Shown one piece after another: positions 18,456 to 28,506 of a DNA stretch of 64,000 nucleotides (its first letter is position 1; every line of letters starts with the position of its first letter). Both the position numbers and the translations under genes were made by a program. A model generated the notes under the pieces. That model was given only the letters and a program-made list of their open reading frames with translations, was not told where the DNA came from and made no database searches. This DNA is from M55B112 sp040903745 (GTDB lineage: Bacteria; Bacteroidota; Bacteroidia; Bacteroidales; GCA-2748055), in assembly GCA_040903745.1 (NCBI GenBank), contig JBBDUV010000037.1, positions 62,001 through 126,000 of the forward strand. The letters are read 5' to 3'.

Positions 18456-19811
18456 TTATAAATCCTTTTCTGATTTAGCAGTCAGACCAATTCTGTATAA
18501 GTTTTCTTTTGTTCGAATAATTAGCGAATTACCATAAATGGCCGGAGTGGCCCATATTTCTCCTTTTATCTGATTCTCGACAATCTGATTAAATTCCCTC
18601 CCCTCTTTGATAACTATAGTATTCCCATTTGTTGAGAAAAAATAAATATGCCCATTTGCCCAAAGCGGAGAAGCATTAAATTTTCCTTTCATTCTTTCAG
18701 ACCAGATGATGTTACCTGTTAATGCATCTATGCATTGCATGTTGTTCCTGGTATCCAAAGTATAGATGAGCCCATCTTTAATCACGGGAGTAAGCATTTG
18801 CAAAGTCGGAGATTTAATACTCCAAATGATGTTAGTTTCAGAGATGTCTCCTTTACCATCCGGATTAACGGCCAATAGCTCAGAATATTTTTCACCTTCT
18901 GGAGTAGATATAAAGCCAGCATAGTAATATATAATTCCATTTTCTTCAAAAGGCATTGCTATAGTTGCATTCTCACCCTTTACAACTCTCCAGATTTCAT
19001 TACCAGTTTCCGGATCATAGGCACTACAAACGGCTGATCCATTAGAAATGAGCTGATCTTCACCTTTGACATTTACTACTAGTGGAGTTATATATGCGAT
19101 TCTGCAAATAGGTCTTAAATCCTCATAAATTTCACTTGGTCTGTAAATTTTCCAAATTGTTTCACCTGTTCTTTTATCCAATGCAAAAATGGACTGAACT
19201 TCTTCACCCTCTAAATGCACGATAAGAGAATTCTTATAAATTATTGGTGATGATCCAGGACCCTGAACATGTGTGCATTTCAAGTCACTTCTTTTCCATA
19301 AAGTTTTTCCCGTGTGGGTGTCCAAACAGGCTGTTCCATATCTTCCAAAACTAACGAATACAAATCCATTTTCGATACAAGGGCTTGGTGTAGCATACGA
19401 GTTAATACTGTGCTTACTAAACACCGTATCGGGCTCAAACAGCAAGATATTATGTATTATCTCACCTGTAGATGCATCAAGACAAAGCACATACATCTTT
19501 TTTCCATCACTTGTTGCTGTTGTAGTCCAGATTTGGTCTTCATATATTACCGGGGATGACCATCCAACGTTATGAATTGAGGTTTTCCAGAGGATATTGG
19601 CACTGTCATTCCAAACAATTGGCGGATTGCAATCCTCTGCAATACCGTTAAGCTTGCTGCCTCTAAAGTGAGTCCAATTTTGATCATTGCATTCAGGTCT
19701 AACGTTTATTTTAATTTCGTCAAGATTAACCAATTCATGCTTTTGAGAAATAGCCCCGTACGAATAAGATACCAGAAAAAGAACTGCTAATAATTTGCGG
19801 ATGATCTTCAT
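18456..19811 (-). CDS. Secreted PQQ-type beta-propeller protein
   Basis: 451 residues with a signal peptide (residues 1-22, ending GAISQ). The mature protein starts with the NWTHFRGSKLNG motif and then about seven to eight PQQ-like repeats with the recurring 'G...W' blade pattern (WKTSIHNVGWSSPVIY, TGKTLWKRSD, TGETIWKIYR, TGNIIWSERM). There is no quinoprotein dehydrogenase catalytic set, so it is likely a non-enzymatic or substrate-binding propeller. Such genes often neighbour sulfatases and hydrolases in marine bacteria. It is convergent with the hydrolase remnant; an internally deleted relative lies at 44820-45129. Role unknown. Confidence 0.85.
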   Translation of the reverse strand: MKIIRKLLAVLFLVSYSYGAISQKHELVNLDEIKINVRPECNDQNWTHFRGSKLNGIAEDCNPPIVWNDSANILWKTSIHNVGWSSPVIYEDQIWTTTATSDGKKMYVLCLDASTGEIIHNILLFEPDTVFSKHSINSYATPSPCIENGFVFVSFGRYGTACLDTHTGKTLWKRSDLKCTHVQGPGSSPIIYKNSLIVHLEGEEVQSIFALDKRTGETIWKIYRPSEIYEDLRPICRIAYITPLVVNVKGEDQLISNGSAVCSAYDPETGNEIWRVVKGENATIAMPFEENGIIYYYAGFISTPEGEKYSELLAVNPDGKGDISETNIIWSIKSPTLQMLTPVIKDGLIYTLDTRNNMQCIDALTGNIIWSERMKGKFNASPLWANGHIYFFSTNGNTIVIKEGREFNQIVENQIKGEIWATPAIYGNSLIIRTKENLYRIGLTAKSEKDL

Positions 19812-20090
19812 GTGGGATAATATATTTAAAATTACAGGGGGTTATCAGAGGATCGCCACTGTAATTCAACATTAAACTAACTACTACTCTATTAACTATA
19901 ACTATGAAAATTTTCAATTACCTATACTCCTAAAGCAAAATTAGATTAATGTAAATTAACGAACTAGTAGATTGACTTAATGCGCAAAATTTATCATGAT
20001 ATTAAACTATCTTACCTTTAATGGTCTTGGAATCTCCCTTTACTTACTAAGTGGCAGCAGATGAGAGGGGCAGCAGCGGTGACGAAATGA

Positions 20091-20291
20091 TTACTTGTCG
20101 ACCTTGCAAATTATTTGACTATGAATATTTAATCCGGTTTCATCATTACATTTTACAATAATTGCATAGATACCTGGATCAATAACTGCACCTGATTCAT
20201 CTGTTCCATCCCAATGAATAGTGACATCTTGCGGACCATAATGCCTTTTACTAAAAAGCTTTACAATACATACTTGTTTTGAGCTCAGCAT
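20091..20291 (-). pseudogene. Orphan T9SS (FlgD-like) C-terminal tail
   Basis: A 66-codon frame encodes SKRHYGPQDVTIHWDGTDES, then DPGIYAIIVKCND and IICKVDK. This matches the last 65 residues of the GH127 protein at 29738-32113 (QRYYGHEETAIHWDGTNDAG, NPGIYVVIVKCIN). The passenger is gone and there is no signal peptide, so this is the tail of a deleted secreted enzyme. It sits just beyond the last gene of the SusC/SusD operon on the same strand. Confidence 0.82.
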
Positions 20292-20332
20292 GATGCTAAT
20301 GACTATTTATTACATGAAAAGAACTCCCTTGG

Positions 20333-21058
20333 TCAGTTCACAGTAATTGCTATTTCATCCATCTCCCTGTAAAATTTATATTCCGAGGCGGATTGTTCCC
20401 TTTCCTCTTGGTAGCCTGAGCCAGAATACTGTTTTTGACTAACATTCGTAGCTATGGCAACAATTTTAAATGTTCCCGGGTAGTAATATGAATAGGTAAA
20501 TGTTTTCCTCTCACGATCCACCACAAAACCGGTCGAAAATCCTTCCTGGGGAGCCAGGTATAGAAAATCCTTATTATAAAGAAGGATGCAACTTTCCAGT
20601 GTAGAAGTATATGAGGTTAAAAACGAAAGAATAGTCAAAAGGTCATACTGGGCTTCCTGAATGCTGTAATATTCCTTTCCCACAAGGTCGGTAATCTGCT
20701 GCTTGACCTGAATCGTATCGACCTTCAAGGAATCCGCCACTCTTTTATTTTGCTTGTTAACAGCTGCAACGACGACTGAAAACACTTTGTCGAGGCTGTC
20801 CTGTGTCAACCAGAGCGTTTCTTGATCAATAATTTGCCCTTCGGTGAGAACAATAACACTACTGTCATAATAATGCAATGAATCACCAGTGTATATCGTG
20901 AATGTCTCTGCATCTCCAAGAATAGTAAATGTGACTTCCTCGTCCACAGCGTATGAAGATTTGTCAGTAGTGATAGTTACTGTAGGAAATTCCTCCTTTT
21001 CACAGCCGACCAAAATGATCAGGAAAAGGGCTGCCATTATTGTTTTATATACTTTCAT
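20333..21058 (-). CDS. SusC/D-associated lipoprotein (probable surface glycan-binding protein)
   Basis: 241 residues with a lipoprotein signal (LIILVGC, Cys 19). An Ig-like strand pattern follows directly (TVTITTDKSSYAVDEEVTF), then a mostly beta protein with no enzyme motif. The gene is 21 bases after susD on the same strand, the usual position of a third surface lipoprotein in glycan-import operons. DUF5017/SusE-like binding proteins have this layout. Sequence similarity to a named family is not certain; glycan binding is inferred from position. Confidence 0.7.
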   Translation of the reverse strand: MKVYKTIMAALFLIILVGCEKEEFPTVTITTDKSSYAVDEEVTFTILGDAETFTIYTGDSLHYYDSSVIVLTEGQIIDQETLWLTQDSLDKVFSVVVAAVNKQNKRVADSLKVDTIQVKQQITDLVGKEYYSIQEAQYDLLTILSFLTSYTSTLESCILLYNKDFLYLAPQEGFSTGFVVDRERKTFTYSYYYPGTFKIVAIATNVSQKQYSGSGYQEEREQSASEYKFYREMDEIAITVN

Positions 21059-21079
21059 TTTTTGCGTATTAAAATTTTC

Positions 21080-22714
21080 CTAATATCCTTGATTCTGAAC
21101 AAATTTATCGTTCAACCTGAGTTCTATTGCCGGTATAGGCAATAATACGTGATGATCATCGATATTATCATCAGCGAACCAGTTTAATTCTGCTTCGAGG
21201 TGTCCAGGATGAATGGTAGTGCCGCTCCAACGAACTCTTTCTACCAGGATGCCCCAGCGAACAAGGTCGAACCATCTGATCATTTCACTTGAAAATTCTC
21301 GAGCTCTTTCATCTTGAATAAATGCTAAGAGACTTTCCTGGGTAAAGTCGGCTGCAACAAGGTCCGGGACAGAAGTATCGACATACTTCAGGTCCCTTGG
21401 ATGTATATCGCTATGAATACCCCATTTCCCAGTGTTATCTGCCATATTTACATTACGTAATCTTTCCCTGAGCATATTGAGGGCAGATATTGCTTCAATT
21501 GTAGGTCCGTTTATTTCATTTTCAGCTTCAGCATATATCATATAGACCTCCGCCAGTCGCATAATAATAAACTGTGCATTCCACGCAGTAGGATCATAGC
21601 TGTCAGGATCATCAACAGGGAACCTTCTATACTTACCATTACCCCACTCGTAATTCCAATCGTAAAAATCATTCAAGGAGTCAGGAAAGACGATCAGGGA
21701 ATCAAAATCCACCACCTTTATGTGGCAGGTGGCCCAGTCTCGTCTTACTGAATCAGATTCCTCGTACATGGTATGTAATAAGGTCGCATGGTTCATCATC
21801 TCCCATGATCCGCCTTTGTTCCATTCACCGGAAATGGTATTTCTCAACCCGTAGTTATCGCTTTCATCGGTACCTGGAGCACCTTTTTGTACATCAAGCA
21901 ATATTTCTTCATTATTCTGATTTTTATGATGGAAAATATCCGGCCAGTATTGCACCATGCCATATCCCTCTGCAGGAGCATCGAGGATCACTTCATTTGC
22001 AAGTTTTCTTGCTTCAGTATAGTCCTCTAAATGATTTCCCATGTTATCACGCTTTTTCATACTACCACGTGTGAGATATACTTTGGACAGAATTGCCTTA
22101 GTTGCTGTGCTTGTTACCCTGCCTGGTTTATACGTGGGATCGCTCTTCATCATGCAATTGTCTATGGCATAATCCAGGTCTTCAATGATCTGGTTGTATA
22201 CGGTCATTGCGTCTGATTGTTCAGTATTTTCAATTACATTAGGTGTCGATTCATTAACGATTAATGGAATACTGCCCCACAGTCTTACTGCATTGAAATA
22301 ATACAATCCACGAATAGCTTTAGCTTCGCCAATCATTCTGTTTTTTACCAGTGAGTCAATATCAGCCCCCGCAATTCGGTCAATGGCAGTATTAGCCCTC
22401 ATGATTCCGTCATAGAGGTCTTGCCAGAGCTCTTCTATTTCTGAATTTTCAGCTGTAAAGGTATAATCGGCAAATCCCTCGTAATCATACCAGCCGTTGA
22501 CTTCAATATCTGTTACGAGACAGTCAAAACGGAAATTATATACCTGCTGCAATGTGGAATACAAGGAGTTCAACTGTAAGTTACATTCTTCTTCCGTTCT
22601 GAAGAATGACTCGGGAGCAATAATTGACTTTGGATTCTCTTCCAGAAAGCTATCACATTGTATTAACATCGCAGTTCCCAGGATGACAACTATTATTAAT
22701 CTGATTTTTTTCAT
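21080..22714 (-). CDS. SusD/RagB-family outer-membrane glycan-binding lipoprotein
   Basis: 544 residues with a lipoprotein signal (MKKIRLIIVVILGTAMLIQC, Cys 20) followed by DSFLEENPKS, the normal SusD opening. The TPR-rich core includes IRGLYYFNAVRLWGSIPLIV (about 142-161) and the C-terminal SusD/RagB signatures MRLAEVYMIYAEAEN and RGREFSSE-like 'ERAREFSSEMIRWFDLVRWG'. It forms the lid of the SusC transporter and binds oligosaccharide at the cell surface. It is 15 bases after susC on the same strand. Confidence 0.97.
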   Translation of the reverse strand: MKKIRLIIVVILGTAMLIQCDSFLEENPKSIIAPESFFRTEEECNLQLNSLYSTLQQVYNFRFDCLVTDIEVNGWYDYEGFADYTFTAENSEIEELWQDLYDGIMRANTAIDRIAGADIDSLVKNRMIGEAKAIRGLYYFNAVRLWGSIPLIVNESTPNVIENTEQSDAMTVYNQIIEDLDYAIDNCMMKSDPTYKPGRVTSTATKAILSKVYLTRGSMKKRDNMGNHLEDYTEARKLANEVILDAPAEGYGMVQYWPDIFHHKNQNNEEILLDVQKGAPGTDESDNYGLRNTISGEWNKGGSWEMMNHATLLHTMYEESDSVRRDWATCHIKVVDFDSLIVFPDSLNDFYDWNYEWGNGKYRRFPVDDPDSYDPTAWNAQFIIMRLAEVYMIYAEAENEINGPTIEAISALNMLRERLRNVNMADNTGKWGIHSDIHPRDLKYVDTSVPDLVAADFTQESLLAFIQDERAREFSSEMIRWFDLVRWGILVERVRWSGTTIHPGHLEAELNWFADDNIDDHHVLLPIPAIELRLNDKFVQNQGY

Positions 22715-22729
22715 TTCGATATCGTTGTA

Positions 22730-25700
22730 TTAAAAATCTAATGTTATTCCAGCAGTATAGGTAAGCGTCCTTGGATAGGTTCCAACATCAATACCCGGAC
22801 CGATCCTTGCGATGTTCAAACTGGCATTTCGTGTATTCACATCGGGATTAAACCAACTATACCTGGTAAAAATAAAAGGATTTCTAACTCCTACATATAA
22901 TCTCAGTTTATCAATGTAATTAGAGATTCCATTCGAAAGAGAATAACCCAAATTGATGTATTCACAATTTAAATAGGAACCATCCTCTACATAGTCACTT
23001 CGCATAATTGTTCCCCAGGTGCCTTCAGGGATTGTTCCCGTTGTATTTCCCTGCGGATTATTTGGAAACCATACGTTATTTGCAATGGGTTTAAGTGTAT
23101 TCCAGTTATGCATACCTGCCCGATCAATGTAGGCAATATTCCCATTGATAATATCATTTCCATAACTATACCTGAAATACACGGTCAGATCCAAATTCTT
23201 ATATCTTACTGAATTACTTATGCCCCCGGTGAATTCCGGAGTAGTATTGCCTATGATTACACGGTCTGCAGTCGTAATTCGACCATCCTGATTGACATCC
23301 AATACTTTTCCATATCCGGGATTTGGTGTATAAATGTCGGGGTCTGAACTATTTGCAGCTTCCACGCTGTTGTTGTATAATCCATCTTGGACATATCCAT
23401 AAAAAGTGCCGATTGACTCTCCTTCCCGAAGAACGATGTCGTTCTTTACCTGGTAGTTCATCAGACTGGTGTAGAATTCTTCATTATCAATTCCTCCAAG
23501 TTCCAGAATTATTGTATTGTTTCTTGTAAATGTTAAAGAGGTATTCCAGGAGAAGTTTGATTTTGAAACATTAAATGTTGTTAAGGTAAATTCGATCCCT
23601 TCATTGGAAATTGATCCGGAATTCACAACTGCCTCTGGTAATCCTGAATATAATGGCATCGGCTTGGACAATAGCAGATCGGATGTAAGCTTGTAGTAAT
23701 ATTCACCTACCAACTGAATCCGGTTTTTAAACATGCTTAGATCGAATCCGACATTATACTGAGCTGTTTTTTCCCATTTCAGTTCTGGATTTGCAAGCCC
23801 GATAATCCTATAACCTATCGCCTTGTTTCCATCAAATACATAATTCTCCCAAAAGTTACCTCCGGATATCCTGGCGAGTGAGAAATATGCAGGGATCTGG
23901 CTGTTCCCTGTAATACCATAACTTGCACGAATTTTCAGGTTGTTAATTGAAGGAATTGCATTCATGAAATCCTCATCTGAAACGATCCATCCCAATGCAA
24001 CAGAAGGGAAGTAACCCCATTTATTTGATTTCCCGAATTTAGACGAGCCATCGGCTCGGAATGTTGTGGTAAAGAGATATTTGTTTTGATATGAGTATTG
24101 CAATCTACCAAAGTATGAAAGCATCCCATCGCTAGATGTAGCCTTATTTGGTGTATAAGTACCTACCGCAGAATTCCAACTATTGTTTCCAAGTATTTCA
24201 TTGGAGAATTGATCGACTCTGACAGACATAAACTTATTTTCATTACCCAAAGCCTCGAAAGCAGCCAATGCATCAAAATGATGCTCACCAAAATCATTGG
24301 AATAATTAAGAGAAGCCAGGTATACCCATCCAATGTAATTACTTCCCCATTGTGAAGAGGTGCCGTTTTTACTCCTTCCTGCCTGTACTGTGCTTGGGAA
24401 ATATTGTCCATTATTTGTGTTGAGAGCATTCATCCCATAGCTGCTATAGAATTTTAAATTATTAACTAGTTCATAATTCAAATATACATTAGCGAGTATT
24501 CTTCTGCCTGTTGAGAAAATCTCTACTTCATTGATATAAGTAATAAGGTTATCTCCATTCCAGGATGACGTTCCATCCCCTTCATCCAATTCCGCCAGGT
24601 TAAAATCCCTCGGAAGGAAAGGGTTTGTCTGCAAAGCTCGTTTCACTACGTTTGCTTCCCCGCCTGACTGATAGAATGGGATAGACCCATCACGTTGCTC
24701 ATAGAAACCTTTTTTGTCAGAGTCACTAACTCTCAATGTGGCTCCTATCGTACCGCGCTTAAAACCTTGTGCGATGCTGGCATCTATATTTATTCTCTTA
24801 AAATGGCTTCCGATCAATATTCCTTGGTCATTCAAATACCCTGCGCTTAGAGAATACTTGGAATTGTTTGTTCCACCTCCACTAAATGAGAAATTTGTAT
24901 TGTTAGAGAATGAAGGCTGTGTAATTTCATCGATCCATATTGTACCCACCTTGCTACTGTCAATAACATTCTTCCAATATTCGTAGGATCCCCTTACGGT
25001 GGGCCCTTGAGTAATTAAGTCATTGAAATACTTATTCATCATAAATTCGGCATATTCATCCGGTTGAAGTACTTGAGGAACATTTGTCATTTTTGAATAC
25101 GAAGTTGAATGATTTAGGGAAAATTTAGGCTCTAGAGATCCTTTTTTTGTATTGATAATGATCACACCATTGGCCCCTTTTGCTCCATAGATTGCAGTTG
25201 CAGACGCATCTTTCAATATTTCAATAGATTCAATGTTGTTAGGGCTTATATCTGCTAACGGGTTTGAAGAAGGATCACTATTATTTATTAGAATTGGAAT
25301 ACCGTCTAAAACATATAAAGGATCATTTCCGGCGGTTATTGAACTTCCACCTCTGATCAATACATTGAACCCGCCTCCGGGACCACCTGCACCTTGAGAG
25401 ATTTGCACCCCAGCCGCTTTACCAGCTAATGCATCCTGGATTGAAGTAGGATTACCTTGAGCCAATTCTTCTCCCTTGACGCTTGTTTGGGCAGAAATAA
25501 TATCTCTTCTTCGGGTAGTTCCATAGCCCACTACAACTACTTCATCGAGCTCAGCAAGGTCTTGTTCCAAAGAAACTGACAGAATCCTTTGATCGCCAAC
25601 AGGGACGTCTATGCTCGTATAACCAAGATAGCTGAATCGAAGACTGGGATTCTCTTTATTTACAGTGAGATTAAAATTACCATCAGTATCAGTTACAGTT

Positions 25701-25864
25701 CCGTTTAAGGTGCCAACAACGATGATATTTACACCTGGCAATGTTTCGCCCGTTTCACTTTCTGTTACTTTGCCTGTGACAACTATCTGCGCTTCAATAG
25801 TGCCCAGAGTTAGAAAGGCGACAATTATAAGCAACATTCGTTTTGAAAAAATCGATTTTATCAT
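22730..25864 (-). CDS. SusC/RagA-family TonB-dependent outer-membrane transporter
   Basis: 1044 residues with a signal peptide (1-25). A carboxypeptidase-like regulatory domain (VTGKVTESETGETLPGVNI, 28-46) precedes the TonB box DEVVVVGYGT and the plug, with ALAGKAAGVQI and DPLYVLDGIPI as SusC signatures. A 22-strand barrel ends in an aromatic strand (TAGITLDF). It imports oligosaccharides using energy from TonB. It is the first gene of a three-gene operon with susD and a lipoprotein. It is intact with no frameshift. Confidence 0.97.
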   Translation of the reverse strand: MIKSIFSKRMLLIIVAFLTLGTIEAQIVVTGKVTESETGETLPGVNIIVVGTLNGTVTDTDGNFNLTVNKENPSLRFSYLGYTSIDVPVGDQRILSVSLEQDLAELDEVVVVGYGTTRRRDIISAQTSVKGEELAQGNPTSIQDALAGKAAGVQISQGAGGPGGGFNVLIRGGSSITAGNDPLYVLDGIPILINNSDPSSNPLADISPNNIESIEILKDASATAIYGAKGANGVIIINTKKGSLEPKFSLNHSTSYSKMTNVPQVLQPDEYAEFMMNKYFNDLITQGPTVRGSYEYWKNVIDSSKVGTIWIDEITQPSFSNNTNFSFSGGGTNNSKYSLSAGYLNDQGILIGSHFKRINIDASIAQGFKRGTIGATLRVSDSDKKGFYEQRDGSIPFYQSGGEANVVKRALQTNPFLPRDFNLAELDEGDGTSSWNGDNLITYINEVEIFSTGRRILANVYLNYELVNNLKFYSSYGMNALNTNNGQYFPSTVQAGRSKNGTSSQWGSNYIGWVYLASLNYSNDFGEHHFDALAAFEALGNENKFMSVRVDQFSNEILGNNSWNSAVGTYTPNKATSSDGMLSYFGRLQYSYQNKYLFTTTFRADGSSKFGKSNKWGYFPSVALGWIVSDEDFMNAIPSINNLKIRASYGITGNSQIPAYFSLARISGGNFWENYVFDGNKAIGYRIIGLANPELKWEKTAQYNVGFDLSMFKNRIQLVGEYYYKLTSDLLLSKPMPLYSGLPEAVVNSGSISNEGIEFTLTTFNVSKSNFSWNTSLTFTRNNTIILELGGIDNEEFYTSLMNYQVKNDIVLREGESIGTFYGYVQDGLYNNSVEAANSSDPDIYTPNPGYGKVLDVNQDGRITTADRVIIGNTTPEFTGGISNSVRYKNLDLTVYFRYSYGNDIINGNIAYIDRAGMHNWNTLKPIANNVWFPNNPQGNTTGTIPEGTWGTIMRSDYVEDGSYLNCEYINLGYSLSNGISNYIDKLRLYVGVRNPFIFTRYSWFNPDVNTRNASLNIARIGPGIDVGTYPRTLTYTAGITLDF

Positions 25865-25932
25865 ATTGATTGGTGTTTTGTCAAATAAACTACAAAGACA
25901 ATTATGCAGGGAATGGACAATACTTGATAATG

Positions 25933-25940
25933 CAAATATA
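25933..25940 (-). promoter_or_regulatory. Candidate -7 element for the susCD operon
   Basis: On the minus strand the sequence TATATTTG fits TAnnTTTG and lies about 70 bases before the susC ATG. A matching -33 TTG is not obvious. Confidence 0.4.
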
Positions 25941-26024
25941 TACCTGACTTAATCATCTTTCGCATCTTAATTTATCTCAGTATTGTACTATTTTAACATG
26001 TTTATTGAAGGAAAATAACTGATT

Positions 26025-28118
26025 TCAATTGCTGCGATTTAACGAAGACAATGAAACTTCAAACTGACCCTGTTCTATTTTTCCTGATTTACGCTTCACA
26101 ATATATCCATAGGCAGGTATAGTTTTATTGTTTTCAATATGCTGATCAACGGGTCCTAAGTTGACTGTTACCTCTGTTCCTCCTGAGAAAGTACTTCGTT
26201 GAACCTGGAAATCAGGACTGAGATATTCATGTGTAAGTAGCTCGTCAAAAAAAGTCTCTCTATGAATGGGTGATACCAGCTCATTTGAAATCTTGACCAT
26301 TGGCCGCATCCCCTCGTACTCATAGGGTGCAAAAAACAGGAGAGTCCCGTTTCCAAAAAGTATATTCCGCAAGGATTTTGTTCGAAAATCTCCATTGAAA
26401 GTAATATCATTGTCGGGATCCTGGATCTTGCCGTAATTTGCAATTGCATCATGATATACAAGATTAAATAGCGGAGCTTTATGTGAGATGGTTGCTAATG
26501 GAACTCCTTCAAGTGCACAATAAAAATACGTCATGCCCTCAAATAGATCAAAATATGGAATATAATGCTCTTGTCCCCTCTCTGTCCCCATCACCAAATC
26601 CAGTGACCTCAGGTATTCTGCCAAGGCTATCCTGCCTGAATCCGGGGTTCCAATAAACAGGATGTCGGTTACATCTGCATTTTGACCAATTGCCTCTATT
26701 TCTTTAGGAAGATTCTTCTGACACAATTCGAGAAAATATTTACTATCCACCCTTGCCCATCGACTCATACCATTCGTGATTTTTGGGACCAGATCAAGAT
26801 TAAAGTCAGGGTCATGCTCAAGTCTCGGAGAATATGCATGATAAGAGGAGTAGAGGTATCCATATTCCTTTGCGAGGTCTACAGCTTCCTTCAGTTTCTC
26901 AACACCACCTAGTTCCTCACTGATTGGCCAACTATTTGGGACGTAATTGGAAAATGTTCCCCATGCATGAATAAATGCATTATCAACACCTAAATCATCG
27001 TGTACATCCTCTATTATGGATTTTAATCGTTCAAAGGAAAATGCCATTCCCTCCATATTCACGTAATGGGGATAGCCTCCATAGATTCCGAGATACATTG
27101 CTCCAGGTAATTTGCTAACATTCTTGTTTTTCTCTTGTTTTTCTTTTAGTGATTTGAAATAGCCACGTTCGATAGCAACTTGTTTGTACCTTTTTGCCAT
27201 ATCGACATAATCACCTTCTGGAATAAAACAGTAGGTTACACTGTGTTGCAATCCAGGAGAACTAAGATTCCACTCTGGATCCAGAAATAGAATTCGCTTA
27301 TAGGGCGACATTTCTCCTTTACTATCAAAAAGATATTGCCCGTTATTATTGATATTATAGAACATTTCAGCAGCAGGGTCTTCATTCAGAATTCCTACCA
27401 CAGCGGACTTCTCATTATAAGTACCCCACCAAGGCATAGATAAGCCTCCAATAAAATTATACATTTTCAGGGATCCTATTGAACGTTCATCATAAACTGC
27501 ATCATCCCATTGACAGAATCTACCCCCAGTCATCGGGAAGATATAGGACGGACAAATAATTCCCTGCCATTGAGGTATAACACCTGCGCCTCGATCTTTA
27601 TCGGTCTCCAGGCTAAATTGTCTCGCTGGATATCTTAGCTTTAATAGCTGATAGTTGGCAGATGTATATTCAGCAATTGTGATATGAAGCTCAGCTTCAG
27701 AAGGATCAAGTTTGATTTCAGAAATAATCTTTACCCCTTCAGCCTTTTTTCCATCAGCAAATATTGGATCGGAAAATGTAAGCCGTACTGATAAATTATC
27801 TATCTGTTCTATATTAATGGTGGAGCCTTTCGATATATCTACCAGTTCCTCGACACCCTCCGAATTTTTCAAACTGAGTAATCCGGCAGAATTCTGCCAG
27901 GGGTCGGATTCCCATAACTGACCACTCTTTCTTTCAAGAACCTTAAAAGAACCTGAAGAAGGATCTATTGATACTTCCAACGATTGATTTGAAATTGTTA
28001 CCGGTTCATTATTCAGTTTTTCAGTGCCTTGACACGACTCCAGGAAATATGCAGTCAGAATTGTTAGAAATACGATTAGCCAGACAGGACGAATGTTCAT
28101 TACAGGATATTTCTTCAT
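26025..28118 (-). CDS. Putative glycoside hydrolase (DUF5696 / GH129-GH101-like), lipoprotein
   Basis: 697 residues from the ATG at 28118, which gives a clean lipoprotein signal (lipobox LESC); an ATG 60 bases upstream would add a poor N-terminus. An N-terminal beta-sandwich with SLEVSIDPSSGSFKVLERKS (about 43-62) is typical of DUF5696 and GH101/GH129-type enzymes. It is followed by a TIM barrel with the segments GVDNAFIHAWG, YGYLYSSYHAYSP and FIGTPDSGRI, then a beta domain. GH129 members include alpha-N-acetylgalactosaminidases and 3,6-anhydro-D-galactosidases of carrageenan loci. The fold family is probable, the exact family number less so. It is in the same direction as susC, with a 160-base gap. 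Confidence 0.6.
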   Translation of the reverse strand: MKKYPVMNIRPVWLIVFLTILTAYFLESCQGTEKLNNEPVTISNQSLEVSIDPSSGSFKVLERKSGQLWESDPWQNSAGLLSLKNSEGVEELVDISKGSTINIEQIDNLSVRLTFSDPIFADGKKAEGVKIISEIKLDPSEAELHITIAEYTSANYQLLKLRYPARQFSLETDKDRGAGVIPQWQGIICPSYIFPMTGGRFCQWDDAVYDERSIGSLKMYNFIGGLSMPWWGTYNEKSAVVGILNEDPAAEMFYNINNNGQYLFDSKGEMSPYKRILFLDPEWNLSSPGLQHSVTYCFIPEGDYVDMAKRYKQVAIERGYFKSLKEKQEKNKNVSKLPGAMYLGIYGGYPHYVNMEGMAFSFERLKSIIEDVHDDLGVDNAFIHAWGTFSNYVPNSWPISEELGGVEKLKEAVDLAKEYGYLYSSYHAYSPRLEHDPDFNLDLVPKITNGMSRWARVDSKYFLELCQKNLPKEIEAIGQNADVTDILFIGTPDSGRIALAEYLRSLDLVMGTERGQEHYIPYFDLFEGMTYFYCALEGVPLATISHKAPLFNLVYHDAIANYGKIQDPDNDITFNGDFRTKSLRNILFGNGTLLFFAPYEYEGMRPMVKISNELVSPIHRETFFDELLTHEYLSPDFQVQRSTFSGGTEVTVNLGPVDQHIENNKTIPAYGYIVKRKSGKIEQGQFEVSLSSLNRSN

Positions 28119-28506
28119 TGTATAGTTTATTAAATTAGGTAATAACTTATATTCTTGATCCCAAGTTCTTGAATACAAATAAATAGAATTACATGATTGG
28201 GGAATTACTCGATTTTACCATTACATAGAAGATATTATTCCAAAATTTGAGATACAGGTGTGCTCAAATAAACATATTATTATAAAAATCTATTCGTTAC
28301 TCACCCTGCTATCCTAAGAAAATACTAAGGATAGGTGTCTTTTTTGCACGTAAAAAAATAGCAACATTAGCTTGAAAATCATGAGTTTCTAATTTCGGGT
28401 AAATATGTGCAAGTCATTGATAAATTAAGAGCAATCCCGAATTCAGATTAGCTGTTACTTTATTCCTGAAATTACAATTAGTATTATTCATTAAATATTT
28501 ATTATT
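28119..28506. other. Divergent intergenic region
   Basis: About 390 AT-rich bases between two divergent genes. It contains an imperfect hairpin (CTATCCT at 28309-28315 with AGGATAG at 28328-28334) followed by GTGTCTTTTTT, which looks like a terminator or attenuator for the + strand although no + gene ends upstream. No clear TAnnTTTG promoter is evident. Confidence 0.4.
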
